Under the pieces are notes generated by a model. It saw only the letters and a list, made by a program, of their open reading frames with translations, did not search any database and had not been told where the DNA came from. Below are positions 9,286-18,897 of a stretch of DNA of 64,000 nucleotides, piece after piece. Source of the DNA: Sphingorhabdus sp. 109 (GTDB lineage: Bacteria; Pseudomonadota; Alphaproteobacteria; Sphingomonadales; Sphingomonadaceae); assembly GCF_902506555.1 (NCBI RefSeq), contig NZ_LR732707.1:2255290-2319289 (forward strand). Reading direction: 5' to 3'. Position 1 is the first letter of the stretch; each line of letters opens with the position of its first letter. The position numbers were made by a program, and so were the translations under genes.

Positions 9286-9875
9286 CCTTGCGCGACCGGC
9301 TGGAACAGGCCCTGGTGAAGGGACACGAGAATGATCTCGATCATCTGCTCTACAGCGAACGGGACCATATCGACGATCTGAAGATTCTGCGTGACGCGGC
9401 CGTGCTGATCGCGGTCACGGACCGCCCCGATCCGGGCGTGATCTTTGTGCAGCGCCCGCAGCATATGCGCAACCACCCCGGGCAGGTCGCCTTCCCGGGT
9501 GGCAAGATTGATCCGGAAGACCGGGATCCCATTGATGCAGCATTGCGGGAAGCGCACGAGGAAGTTTCGCTCGACCGCAGCCATGTCGATATCATCGGCA
9601 TGACCGACAGTTTCCAGTCGGGCAGCGGCTATAATATCCAGCCGGTGCTCAGTGTCATCCCGCCCGACCTGCCCTTCGTCGCCGATCCGGTTGAAGTGGA
9701 AAGCTGGTTCGAAGCCCCGCTAGAATTTCTGCTCGACCCGAAGAACCGGACCACGCACGAAGGCACGTGGAACGGGCGCAAGCGGCATTATTACGAGATT
9801 TACTGGCAGAATTATCGTATCTGGGGGATTACCGCGGGCATTTTGAACAACCTGGGAAAGAGGCTGGACTGGTGA
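9282..9875 (+). CDS. Nudix hydrolase, CoA pyrophosphatase type
   Basis: This is a 197-residue Nudix enzyme of the NudL/CoAse class, which splits CoA or its derivatives into phosphopantetheine and 3',5'-ADP. The UPF0035-type lead QRPQHMRNHPGQVAFPGGK (residues about 58-75) is immediately followed by the Nudix box, with REAHEEV at 89-95 providing the metal-binding glutamates. The ATG overlaps the DUF1285 stop, and the TGA overlaps the GTG of the CCA gene, giving strong translational coupling on both sides. Substrate preference is taken from the family and was not tested. Confidence 0.9.
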   Translation: MTLRDRLEQALVKGHENDLDHLLYSERDHIDDLKILRDAAVLIAVTDRPDPGVIFVQRPQHMRNHPGQVAFPGGKIDPEDRDPIDAALREAHEEVSLDRSHVDIIGMTDSFQSGSGYNIQPVLSVIPPDLPFVADPVEVESWFEAPLEFLLDPKNRTTHEGTWNGRKRHYYEIYWQNYRIWGITAGILNNLGKRLDW

Positions 9876-11098
9876 CGGAGACGATAGCGTCGGCAGAATG
9901 GACAGAAAGGCCCGGCCTTGCGGAACTGATTGCGGCGCTGGAAGGCAAGGCGCGCTTCGTCGGCGGGGCCGTTCGCGACACCTTGCTGGGTCTGTCGGTC
10001 AAGGATATTGATATCGCCACTCCGCTGCTGCCGGAGGACGTGATGGACCGGCTTGCGGCCGTGTCCATAAAAACCGTTCCCACCGGCATAGCCCATGGCA
10101 CGGTCACCGCGGTTCTGCCGGAAGGCCCCGTCGAAATCACCACGCTGCGGCGCGATGTTTCCACCGACGGACGACGGGCGACCGTTGCCTTCAGCGACGA
10201 CTGGAAAGAGGACGCGGCGCGCCGGGATTTCACGATCAACGCGCTATCCGCCGATCCCGGCACGCTGCAGATATTCGATTATTTCGGCGGGCTCGACGAT
10301 CTGGAAAATCTGCACATCCGCTTCATCGGTTCGGCCGCCGAACGGATCGCGGAAGACTATTTGCGGATCATGCGCTATTTCCGCTTTCTCGCGCGCTTCG
10401 GCCAGCAGCAGATAGACGAAGAGGCTTTCGCGGCTTGCACCGCAGCGGCGGCAAAGCTCGAAACCCTGTCCCGTGAGCGGGTGGCCGACGAGCTGTTAAA
10501 ACTGCTCGCCACAGAGGACCCGCGATTTGCGATCGGCCAGATGCTGGATGCCCGAATATTCCGGCATATCGTCGAAGATGTTGATCCGGATGCGGGAGAA
10601 AGAATCAATCGACTGGTCGAACGCGAGCAACGGTATCAGCTCGAGCCCGTAGCGATCCGGCGGCTGGTGGCGCTGCTGCCCAAGGAGGCGGACAAGGCGA
10701 GCCATATTGCCAAGAGCCTGAAACTGTCCCGGAAACAGCAGAGGGCGATCGGCGAACGGCTTTTGGGTGCGCAAGAGTTCCATGTCAGTGAAGCAGCAAC
10801 AGGCCTGGCCGATATCCGCGGCTTCGCTTATCGCACCAGTGTAGATAGCGCCCGCGATGCCGCGCTCCTCTTCGCCGACGACACCGCTTTGCCTAAACTT
10901 CTGGATGCACTCGACGGGTGGCAACCGCCGGTCTTTCCGCTGACCGGTGGTGACCTGATCGAACGGGGGCTGAAGCCGGGACCGCTCGTCGCGAAAACCC
11001 TCGCCAAAATCGAGACAGCCTGGATCGCGCAGGGCTTTCCGGACGAAGAATGGATCCGGAAATTCATCAAGGAACAGGCCTTGACGCGCCAGCCCTGA
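9872..11098 (+). CDS. cca: CCA tRNA nucleotidyltransferase
   Basis: This 408-residue enzyme adds or repairs the 3' CCA end of tRNAs, or is a close poly(A)-polymerase-like relative. The nucleotidyltransferase head shows RFVGGAVRDTLLG and the catalytic pair DIDIATP, then RRDFTINAL and GSAAERIAEDYLRIMRYFRF, the conserved neck motif. The start is the GTG at 9872, inside the GTGA overlap with the Nudix stop and preceded by GAAAGAGG. The frame is open further upstream, but only inside the Nudix gene. It is the last member of the overlapping DUF1285-Nudix-CCA group, an arrangement I believe is common in alphaproteobacteria. Confidence 0.92.
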   Translation: MTETIASAEWTERPGLAELIAALEGKARFVGGAVRDTLLGLSVKDIDIATPLLPEDVMDRLAAVSIKTVPTGIAHGTVTAVLPEGPVEITTLRRDVSTDGRRATVAFSDDWKEDAARRDFTINALSADPGTLQIFDYFGGLDDLENLHIRFIGSAAERIAEDYLRIMRYFRFLARFGQQQIDEEAFAACTAAAAKLETLSRERVADELLKLLATEDPRFAIGQMLDARIFRHIVEDVDPDAGERINRLVEREQRYQLEPVAIRRLVALLPKEADKASHIAKSLKLSRKQQRAIGERLLGAQEFHVSEAATGLADIRGFAYRTSVDSARDAALLFADDTALPKLLDALDGWQPPVFPLTGGDLIERGLKPGPLVAKTLAKIETAWIAQGFPDEEWIRKFIKEQALTRQP

Positions 11099-11181
11099 AC
11101 CGGAAAAACCGGCAGGGACAAAATTGATATTTGCGGCGGAAAAAACTATCTAGAACAGATGCCGATAAGGAGAGACGAACC

Positions 11182-13137
<1,956 letters not shown>

Positions 13138-13315
13138 TCGTGCTCCGCACTTGATGCGGGGCTCTGGAGGCAAGACCTGCTCCCTGTAGCGGTGTGCTCC
13201 GCATCAAGTGCGGAGCACACCTGTGCCTGCGAAGGCAGCTATCCATCTCCTGTCGGTTCCGCTTGGCGCTTCCGGGAGATGGACCCCTGCCTGCGCAGGG
13301 GCACATCCGCTTCAG
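13138..13315. repeat. Palindromic REP-like repeat cluster after acs
   Basis: This spacer is packed with inverted repeats and has no credible gene. A perfect 12-base stem with a 5-base loop spans 13192-13220. A second stem of 7 bases with a 4-base loop spans 13284-13301. Between them, tgcct/aggca (13224-13237) and an outer pair ccatctcc (13243-13250)/ggagatgg (13275-13282) form a larger imperfect cruciform. The text resembles short dispersed repeats that I recall from sphingomonad genomes. It sits between two convergent genes, where it could also limit read-through and protect the acs mRNA 3' end. Confidence 0.7.
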
Positions 13316-13993
13316 CTACTCCTCAAAGCCGACAAACACTGCGGCCTCATCCACCGGCTTCCGCTCCGACACCACGGCATTGGCGGGAAAGCTCTCGTCC
13401 GGCCAGCCGAGTGCAATACTTTTCATGATCACCTGGTCATCGGCAATGCCGGCATGTTCGCGGACCACCGGCGACTGCATGATGCCCTGGCTGTTGATCA
13501 CCGTGCCCAGCCCGCGCGACCAGGCCGCGTTGACCAGCGCCGTCGCCACTGCGCCGCAATCAAAAGGCGTATCGTCGCTGCCGTCGAGCACCTTGTCATA
13601 GGTAATGATCACACACACCGGCGCATCAAACTGGCGGAAACCGCGCATCACCCAGTCCTGCCGCGCTTCCTTGTCATCGCGTTCAATTCCCATCGCGCCA
13701 AATAGCTGTTTGGCTACGCCGATCTGCCGCTCGCGATGCGCACCGGCAAAGGCCTCTCCGGTCCGGAACTCGCGCGACTGCGGCACCCCGGCAAGCATCC
13801 GCTCGGTGTTGCCGGCGCGGATTTTCTCCAGCGGCTTGCCGGTGATGACGTAAAAATTATAGGGCTGGGTGTTCATCGAAGAGGGTGCGCGCATCGCCAG
13901 TCCCAATATTTCCTCGATGAGTTCCTGCGGAACAGGGTCCGGCTTGTAGCCGCGTATACTGCGCCGGCCGAGGATTACGTCGTCAAACTGCAT
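13316..13993 (-). CDS. Nitroreductase family protein
   Basis: This 225-residue flavoprotein of the nitroreductase fold is likely an FMN enzyme using NAD(P)H. FMN contacts are visible at RRSIRGY (residues about 10-16), APSSMNTQPYNFYVI (about 36-50) and AWSRGLGTVINSQGI, where the Gly-Leu-Gly segment lies near the phosphate. The ATG at 13993 begins the conserved domain; the open frame upstream lacks similarity to the family. Substrates of this family range from nitroaromatics to quinones, so the natural one is unknown. Confidence 0.88.
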   Translation of the reverse strand: MQFDDVILGRRSIRGYKPDPVPQELIEEILGLAMRAPSSMNTQPYNFYVITGKPLEKIRAGNTERMLAGVPQSREFRTGEAFAGAHRERQIGVAKQLFGAMGIERDDKEARQDWVMRGFRQFDAPVCVIITYDKVLDGSDDTPFDCGAVATALVNAAWSRGLGTVINSQGIMQSPVVREHAGIADDQVIMKSIALGWPDESFPANAVVSERKPVDEAAVFVGFEE

Positions 13994-14138
13994 GGAAGTC
14001 TCCGTGTGTAAATACGGGCTGCTGGCTAGCGGACAAATGGCGCTGTGCAAAGCCCGCTGTCGCCAGCGGCTTGACCGCAAACGACGGCTAATGTGCTAAT
14101 AGAGTGCATGATCCCCATTATCTGCTAAACCACACGTC

Positions 14139-14318
14139 ATGAAAGACCGTTTCGAACGCCACAAACAGCCCTGGACCAGCGAAGAAGTGCAGAAGCTGCA
14201 CGCCTTTGCCAAAAAGGGCATGACGCTCAAGGCCATATCCAAGGCGCTGACCCGCAGCGAGGAATCAAGCAAGACGAGGGCCAAGCAGGACAAGCTGAAA
14301 ATCGCCAAGAAGCGGTAA
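14139..14318 (+). CDS. Small basic protein, 59 residues
   Basis: This is a short lysine-rich reading frame. It begins MKDRFERHKQPWTSEEVQKL and continues with FAKKGMTLKAISKALTRSEES, which looks like a small SANT/Myb-like or helix-turn-helix module (W-T-S-E-E-V-x-K-L, then a helix with K-A-I-S-K-A-L). That pattern is known from small gcrA-like or SANT-type proteins in alphaproteobacteria. The C-terminus is very basic (KTRAKQDKLKIAKKR). It may bind DNA. No strong ribosome binding site is visible. It is too short for common gene-length cut-offs, and the opposite strand carries no better candidate. Confidence 0.62.
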   Translation: MKDRFERHKQPWTSEEVQKLHAFAKKGMTLKAISKALTRSEESSKTRAKQDKLKIAKKR

Positions 14319-14402
14319 AACGCCGCTGCAAACCACTGGCTCGACAGCAACGGGGATGCCGGACTGATTCAAAGCAATCGGTCAGAAACGGCTTTGAAGC
14401 GG

Positions 14403-14921
14403 TCAGTGCCGCTCATTTTCTCCTTCATAATCCTCGATATGCTGCAAGTAATAGCGAGCGCTGACGACTTTTATCATCAGATATTCTCCGACAATCATGA
14501 TGAACCAGTCGGCTGCGATTGCGGCGAAGATTGCGGCAAAGATGCCGATGAAAAAACCTGCGATTCCTGCCTGGGCGACAGCCAGTCCAAGCGTGCCGAG
14601 CAATACCAGCGCCGACAGGAAAGTTGCGACGACCGGCAGCATCGCCTTGCACCAGAACAGGTGCGGAAAGTCTCGATCGGAATCGATTGCACCCGTTTTC
14701 GCGATCTTGCGGAGTTCGTGCGCTGCCAGGTTTGCGGTCTTGATCGGCATCGTGAATATCGAACGGATGAGGATCAGGCCACCCGACGCAAGACCCGGTC
14801 CGCGGGCTTTGCCGCTTTTCCCTGACGGTCCGGTTTCCGCGTCGGCTTGCAACGCTGCGCCACAATTGGCGCAATAGCTATCTCCCGCTCGAACTTCAGT
14901 GCCGCAAGATGTGCAGACCAT
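14403..14921 (-). CDS. Zinc-ribbon membrane protein
   Basis: The 172-residue protein starts with a zinc ribbon: Cys3, Cys6, Cys17 and Cys20 in CTSCG and YCANCG. A short linker follows, then a hydrophilic helix and two membrane segments at about residues 93-115 and 120-149. The very C-terminus is acidic. Such proteins are annotated as zinc-ribbon domain membrane proteins without a defined role. It converges on the 59-residue gene. Nothing in the sequence suggests an enzymatic function. Confidence 0.75.
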   Translation of the reverse strand: MVCTSCGTEVRAGDSYCANCGAALQADAETGPSGKSGKARGPGLASGGLILIRSIFTMPIKTANLAAHELRKIAKTGAIDSDRDFPHLFWCKAMLPVVATFLSALVLLGTLGLAVAQAGIAGFFIGIFAAIFAAIAADWFIMIVGEYLMIKVVSARYYLQHIEDYEGENERH

Positions 14922-15060
14922 CGATTACCCCCGTATAGCGCCCCTTGGGCTGGCTTATCACAAAATTTGCCCCTTTCCACAAGCCGCTTCCTCCGGGTTC
15001 TGCCAAATCGGCCTATCGACTACCGGGCACCTGCGGGAACATTTGCAGCGGGCAACAACA

Positions 15061-16815
15061 CTAGCCCCGCGGCACCCGAATCTTGTCGACCAGCCAGCCG
15101 ATCTCCTTTGGCGGCGGGCTGGTGAACCGCGCGACCGCAATCGCCACCGCGAAATTTAGCAGCATTCCGATCACGCCAATACCCTCGGGCGAGATTTCGA
15201 ACAGCCAGTTGGCCGCGACATTGCTTTCCGGCGACCAGAGCTTGAACCAGCCGATATAGAGGAAGGTGAAGGTCAGGCCCGTTACCATTCCGGCAATCGC
15301 GCCCTCGCGATTCATCCGTTTGGAAAAAACCCCCATGAAGATCGCCGGAAATAGCGAGGCGGCGGCCAGACCAAAGGCGAAAGCAACCACCTGCGCGACC
15401 CATCCGGGCGGATAGATGCCGAGATAGCCGGCGACAACGATCGCTGCGGTCGCGGCCAGCCGGGCTGCGAGCAGCTCGCCCTTCTCGGTAATCTGCGGTC
15501 GGAAGGTGCTTTTCAGAAGATCGTGACTGATTGACGAACTGATCACCAGTAGCAGCCCCGCCGCCGTCGACAGCGCCGCCGCCAGACCGCCGGCGGCGAC
15601 CAGCGCGATCACCCAGCCTGGCAGATTGGCGATTTCCGGATTGGCCAGCACCATGATATCGCGGTCAACATAGACCTCGTTCGGATTATCGTTCGCCGCG
15701 GCATTTTCTACAACACGTTCACCACTGGGTCCGGTGCTTGTCGTGAACTGCGGCGCGCCCTGAAAAGGATCGCCCTTGCCCAGCTGCATCTTGCCGTCGC
15801 CATTTTTGTCGCGCCAGGCGATCAGGTCGTTGCTCTCCCAGTTTTTGAACCATGCCGGTGCCTCAGCATAATCGGTATCCTGCACGCTATCGATGAAATT
15901 GAGCCGGGCAAAGGCGCCCACCGCTGGTGCTGTGGTATAGAGCAGGGCAATGAAAACCAGAGCCCAACCCGCCGACTTGCGCGCGTCCGACGCCTTGGGC
16001 ACGGTGAAGAAGCGGACAATGACATGCGGCAGGCCAGCGGTTCCGATCATCAGGGCAGCGGTGATGCAGAAGACGTCGATCATCGACTTGCTGCCGTCGG
16101 TATAGGCGGCAAATCCCATGTCCTGCAGCACCAGATCCAGCTTTTGCAGCACATAGAGTCCCGACCCGTCATTGACCGTCGAACCCAGGCCCAGTTGTGG
16201 TACCGGATTGCCGGTGATCAGGAAGCTGATGAAAAAAGCCGGGACCATATAGGCAAAGATCAACACGCAATATTGCGCGACCTGCGTATAGGTAATGCCC
16301 TTCATCCCGCCGAGCACGGCATAGATGAACACTATGCCCATGCCGATAATCACGCCGAGTGTGATCGGTACATCGAGAAAGCGGGAGAAGACGATGCCGA
16401 CCCCGCGCATCTGCCCGGCGATATAGGTGAAGCTGATAAAGATCAGACAGATCACCGCCACCACTCGGGCCGCTTTCGAATAGTAGCGCGTGCCGATAAA
16501 GTCCGGCACGGTAAACTGGCCGAATTTTCGGAGATAGGGCGCCAGCAGCAGCGCCAGCATGACGTAGCCGCCGGTCCAGCCCATCAGATAGACCGAGCCG
16601 TCATAGCCGGAAAAGGCAATGATCCCGGCCATCGAGATGAAACTCGCTGCCGACATCCAGTCGGCCGCCGTCGCCATGCCGTTGACCACCGGATTGACGC
16701 CGCCGCCGGCAACATAGAATTCGCTGGTAGAGCCGGCGCGCGAAGCGATCGCGATGCCGATATAGAGCGCAAAGGACAGGCCGACGAAAATATAGATGAG
16801 TGTCTGGGTTGCCAT
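15061..16815 (-). CDS. Sodium/solute symporter, large subunit (VC_2705 type)
   Basis: This 584-residue transporter of the sodium:solute symporter (SSS) family has about 13 membrane helices. SSS features include FYVAGGGVNPVVNGMATAADWMSAASF near the N-terminus and AGQMRGVGIVFSRFLDVP in the middle. A large extracytoplasmic loop (about residues 315-400) contains DKNGDGKMQLGK, which fits an EF-hand calcium loop. Its stop lies 5' to nothing on this strand, while its start follows the DUF4212 gene by 9 bases, forming an operon. The substrate is probably a short monocarboxylate such as acetate, by family and by the nearby acs, but this is not proven. Confidence 0.88.
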   Translation of the reverse strand: MATQTLIYIFVGLSFALYIGIAIASRAGSTSEFYVAGGGVNPVVNGMATAADWMSAASFISMAGIIAFSGYDGSVYLMGWTGGYVMLALLLAPYLRKFGQFTVPDFIGTRYYSKAARVVAVICLIFISFTYIAGQMRGVGIVFSRFLDVPITLGVIIGMGIVFIYAVLGGMKGITYTQVAQYCVLIFAYMVPAFFISFLITGNPVPQLGLGSTVNDGSGLYVLQKLDLVLQDMGFAAYTDGSKSMIDVFCITAALMIGTAGLPHVIVRFFTVPKASDARKSAGWALVFIALLYTTAPAVGAFARLNFIDSVQDTDYAEAPAWFKNWESNDLIAWRDKNGDGKMQLGKGDPFQGAPQFTTSTGPSGERVVENAAANDNPNEVYVDRDIMVLANPEIANLPGWVIALVAAGGLAAALSTAAGLLLVISSSISHDLLKSTFRPQITEKGELLAARLAATAAIVVAGYLGIYPPGWVAQVVAFAFGLAAASLFPAIFMGVFSKRMNREGAIAGMVTGLTFTFLYIGWFKLWSPESNVAANWLFEISPEGIGVIGMLLNFAVAIAVARFTSPPPKEIGWLVDKIRVPRG

Positions 16816-16824
16816 CAGTCGCGC

Positions 16825-17118
16825 TCAGTCATCGAGATCATATTGGCGTTCGATCTGCTTCATCCGGATGCTGTAGAACAGGATCAGCAGAATGAAGAAA
16901 TAGATCGCCCCCTGTTGCGCGAACCAGAAGCCGAGAGGATAGCCCCCGAGCGCAAATTGATCGAGAAAATCGCGGAACAGAATACCCGCTCCAAAGGAAA
17001 CGACGAACCAGATACTCATCAGCGTCCAGAGCAGCCGGAGATTTTGTGCCCAATAGGCTTTTTCGGCTCCGCTGGTCGCCCCGCCTTCCGCGGACTTATC
17101 CGGATCTTTGTCGGACAT
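16825..17118 (-). CDS. DUF4212 small symporter subunit
   Basis: The 97-residue membrane protein belongs to DUF4212, which is regularly encoded directly upstream of VC_2705-type sodium/solute symporters and is thought to be their small subunit. Two membrane segments are seen (about residues 28-50 and 62-84), the first followed by the conserved FRDFLDQFALGGYPLGFWFA. The ATG at 17118 is chosen because GGGGAGG lies 5 bases upstream; a GTG five codons earlier would overlap that site. It leads a two-gene operon with the large subunit. Confidence 0.88.
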   Translation of the reverse strand: MSDKDPDKSAEGGATSGAEKAYWAQNLRLLWTLMSIWFVVSFGAGILFRDFLDQFALGGYPLGFWFAQQGAIYFFILLILFYSIRMKQIERQYDLDD

Positions 17119-17229
17119 ATGGGCCTCCCCCACTAACTTTGCCGGACAGGCTAAGGCTTCGGGGAGAATTGCGCAAACAGCTTTTGCTATACCGGCGCAC
17201 CGCCCACCGAGCCGGTTCGGCGATATTGA

Positions 17230-17817
17230 CTAGCGCGCGCTATCAGCAGCGCCGGATGCGGAGATCCTGGATCGCAGCAACATCGTCGCCTGTTCGTATA
17301 ATCCGGGGTCCTGATGGGCACGGGCCATCAACTGGGCACCGTCAACAAGCGCCAGGCAGGCGTTTGCCTCTTCTGCTGGATCCCCGACATCGCTGATGCT
17401 GCCATCCTTCAGGCCAAGGGCAAATGTATCTGTCAGCCACGCTATATTGGCTGCATGAAAAGTCACAAGATCATTGACGACTTCAGCCTGCAGGCTGTCG
17501 CGGTCGATGTTGAGCGCAATCGACATGCAAATCGATTCCCCTTCTTGGGTGAAGGTTCCCGTCTCGACAATATAGGCCAGCAAACGATCACCCGCACGGC
17601 TTTCGGCGCTGATTGTATCTTCCAGAAAAGAATATATCTGGCCGGAAAACCGCCGGAAAATAGCAGCTATAAGCTCTGACTTGGAGGAGAAATGATAATA
17701 TATGCTCGATTTCTGGATACCGACGTCGCGGGCGATCTGATCCAGACTGACGCCGTTATATCCTCTCTTGCGGACGGCTTCGGCGGCTATGTCCATGATC
17801 GCCATTCTGGTACTCAT
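17230..17817 (-). CDS. TetR-family transcriptional regulator
   Basis: This 195-residue repressor has an N-terminal helix-turn-helix at about residues 7-52, with the recognition helix region VGIQKSSIYYHF and SKSELIAAIF, followed by a helical ligand-binding domain. It is transcribed divergently from a winged-helix gene at 17982, with 164 bases between them holding a candidate operator (see 17922-17948). Its 3' end faces the symporter operon. The ligand is unknown; the C-terminal domain shows no residues I can tie to a compound class. Confidence 0.88.
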   Translation of the reverse strand: MSTRMAIMDIAAEAVRKRGYNGVSLDQIARDVGIQKSSIYYHFSSKSELIAAIFRRFSGQIYSFLEDTISAESRAGDRLLAYIVETGTFTQEGESICMSIALNIDRDSLQAEVVNDLVTFHAANIAWLTDTFALGLKDGSISDVGDPAEEANACLALVDGAQLMARAHQDPGLYEQATMLLRSRISASGAADSAR

Positions 17818-17921
17818 CCGGCGCCCATAACAGCAGGATCAACTGATGTAAAATATACAATGGCTGTCATAAAACGCGCGCATATCCGACTTTATGATTA
17901 ACAATAAGCCGCGATTGCCGA

Positions 17922-17948
17922 TTGACTACCAACCGTTCGGTCGATACG
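17922..17948 (+). promoter_or_regulatory. Candidate promoter with TetR-type operator
   Basis: A TTGACT hexamer (17922-17927) and a GATACG hexamer (17943-17948) are separated by 15 bases. Between them lies accgttcggt (17932-17941), an ACC-N4-CGGT type dyad like many TetR operators. This would give a transcript of the MarR-like gene starting near 17955, with GACAGGAG before its ATG. The spacing is short for a sigma-70 promoter, so the call is tentative. Confidence 0.4.
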
Positions 17949-17981
17949 CGCTCGCAGGTCGAGTAAGCGACAGGAGTAAAC

Positions 17982-18449
17982 ATGCGTGAGTACGAAGACA
18001 TCATTTCCATGAAGCCCAGTCCTAGCAATCCCGATGATCACTCATCCAACTATATCCATGCGCCGGTCGCGGATAGCGCAACGGGACAGGATCGCACTAT
18101 CGACCCCGTCAGAACGGCTGCGATCTTGCTCGGAAGTCGTGCCGTCGCTGTAGATCAATTGCGCGATAGCGGAATTCCTGTCGACGATGTTTGCTGGCAC
18201 ATATTGCTGGAACTGATTGTCGCAGAGAAGACCGAAATGCCGATGACCGTGGCGGATATCGCAAGCCGGCTCGATGTGAAGAATTCGGTCATGTCGAGAT
18301 ATGTGCATCATATGATCGGCGCCGGCCTGATCGAGAGATGTTCCGGTGGCGGAGACTCCGCGCCGGCGCGATTACGAGCATCTGCGGCGGGCAATGCCAT
18401 GAGCCGCGATATATTACAGAAAATCGGGCAGCAGTTTATCGCCATCTGA
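17982..18449 (+). CDS. MarR-like winged-helix regulator
   Basis: This 155-residue protein has an extended N-terminal 45 residues and a winged-helix domain. TVADIASRLDVKNSVMSRYVHH at about residues 85-106 is a helix-turn-helix with the MarR arrangement, and the wing follows at GGGDSAPARLRASAAG. It has an unusually short dimerisation helix for MarR. A good ribosome binding site, AGGAG, precedes the ATG. It is divergent from a TetR gene that may control it. The regulated genes are unknown, though autoregulation or control of the symporter operon is possible. Confidence 0.72.
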   Translation: MREYEDIISMKPSPSNPDDHSSNYIHAPVADSATGQDRTIDPVRTAAILLGSRAVAVDQLRDSGIPVDDVCWHILLELIVAEKTEMPMTVADIASRLDVKNSVMSRYVHHMIGAGLIERCSGGGDSAPARLRASAAGNAMSRDILQKIGQQFIAI

Positions 18450-18468
18450 CGATGCCGATTGCGGCTCG

Positions 18469-18654
18469 CTAGGCGGCCTTGATCGTTCCGTTGGCCCGTT
18501 CGACATCCGCGATCTGGCAGAGTTCGCTGATCGCTATATCGACATGGATGGCAGCAATGCTCGCCTGAATTGTGTCCAGCTGCGACAAAATCTGTTCGAG
18601 CTGGTCGATCCACTCCCGCAAGTCTTCGGTTTCACTGCTCATCGTTTTAAACAA
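18469..18654 (-). CDS. Small acidic helical protein, 61 residues
   Basis: The predicted protein is almost wholly helical and acidic, with heptad-like leucines and isoleucines (LREWIDQLEQILSQLDTIQAS), suggesting a small coiled coil. Two starts are possible. The TTG at 18654 has AGGA four bases upstream, while the ATG at 18642 has no suitable ribosome binding site, so I keep the TTG with doubt. It is followed 19 bases later by the end of the MarR-like gene on the other strand. Its upstream 240 bases are clearly more AT-rich than the surroundings. No family is recognised. Confidence 0.5.
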   Translation of the reverse strand: MFKTMSSETEDLREWIDQLEQILSQLDTIQASIAAIHVDIAISELCQIADVERANGTIKAA

Positions 18655-18897
18655 TTTTTCCTGCTAATATTGTGATACCAAAATCAGACCGGCAATCACT
18701 TGCCTTGTTTTGCTCTACCAAGTCAACCATTTCCCATTCACGTCCCATTGTGGCCGGATTTGGAACGTTTATTACATGACGGAACATTCTGGACTATGTA
18801 ATTATACGCAATTAATTGTATTTAAATGTAAAATATAATTATTCCCACGTCATAAATGCCCCGCGATCACCCGTTACCGCCGAAACAGATGTTCGTC
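18655..18897. other. AT-rich spacer between parC and the small helical gene
   Basis: The 243-base stretch has no gene. From about 18780 to 18850 it is strongly AT-rich and includes the palindrome caattaattg (about 18809-18818) within a run resembling a UP-element or a nucleoid-protein site. It should contain the promoter of the minus-strand small gene. No factor-specific site could be named. Confidence 0.4.

Noticed and set aside
11131-11181. Earlier in-frame start for acs.
   Set aside because: The ATG at 11182 has an ideal AAGGAGAG and matches the length of E. coli Acs; the upstream codons include the spacer sequence.
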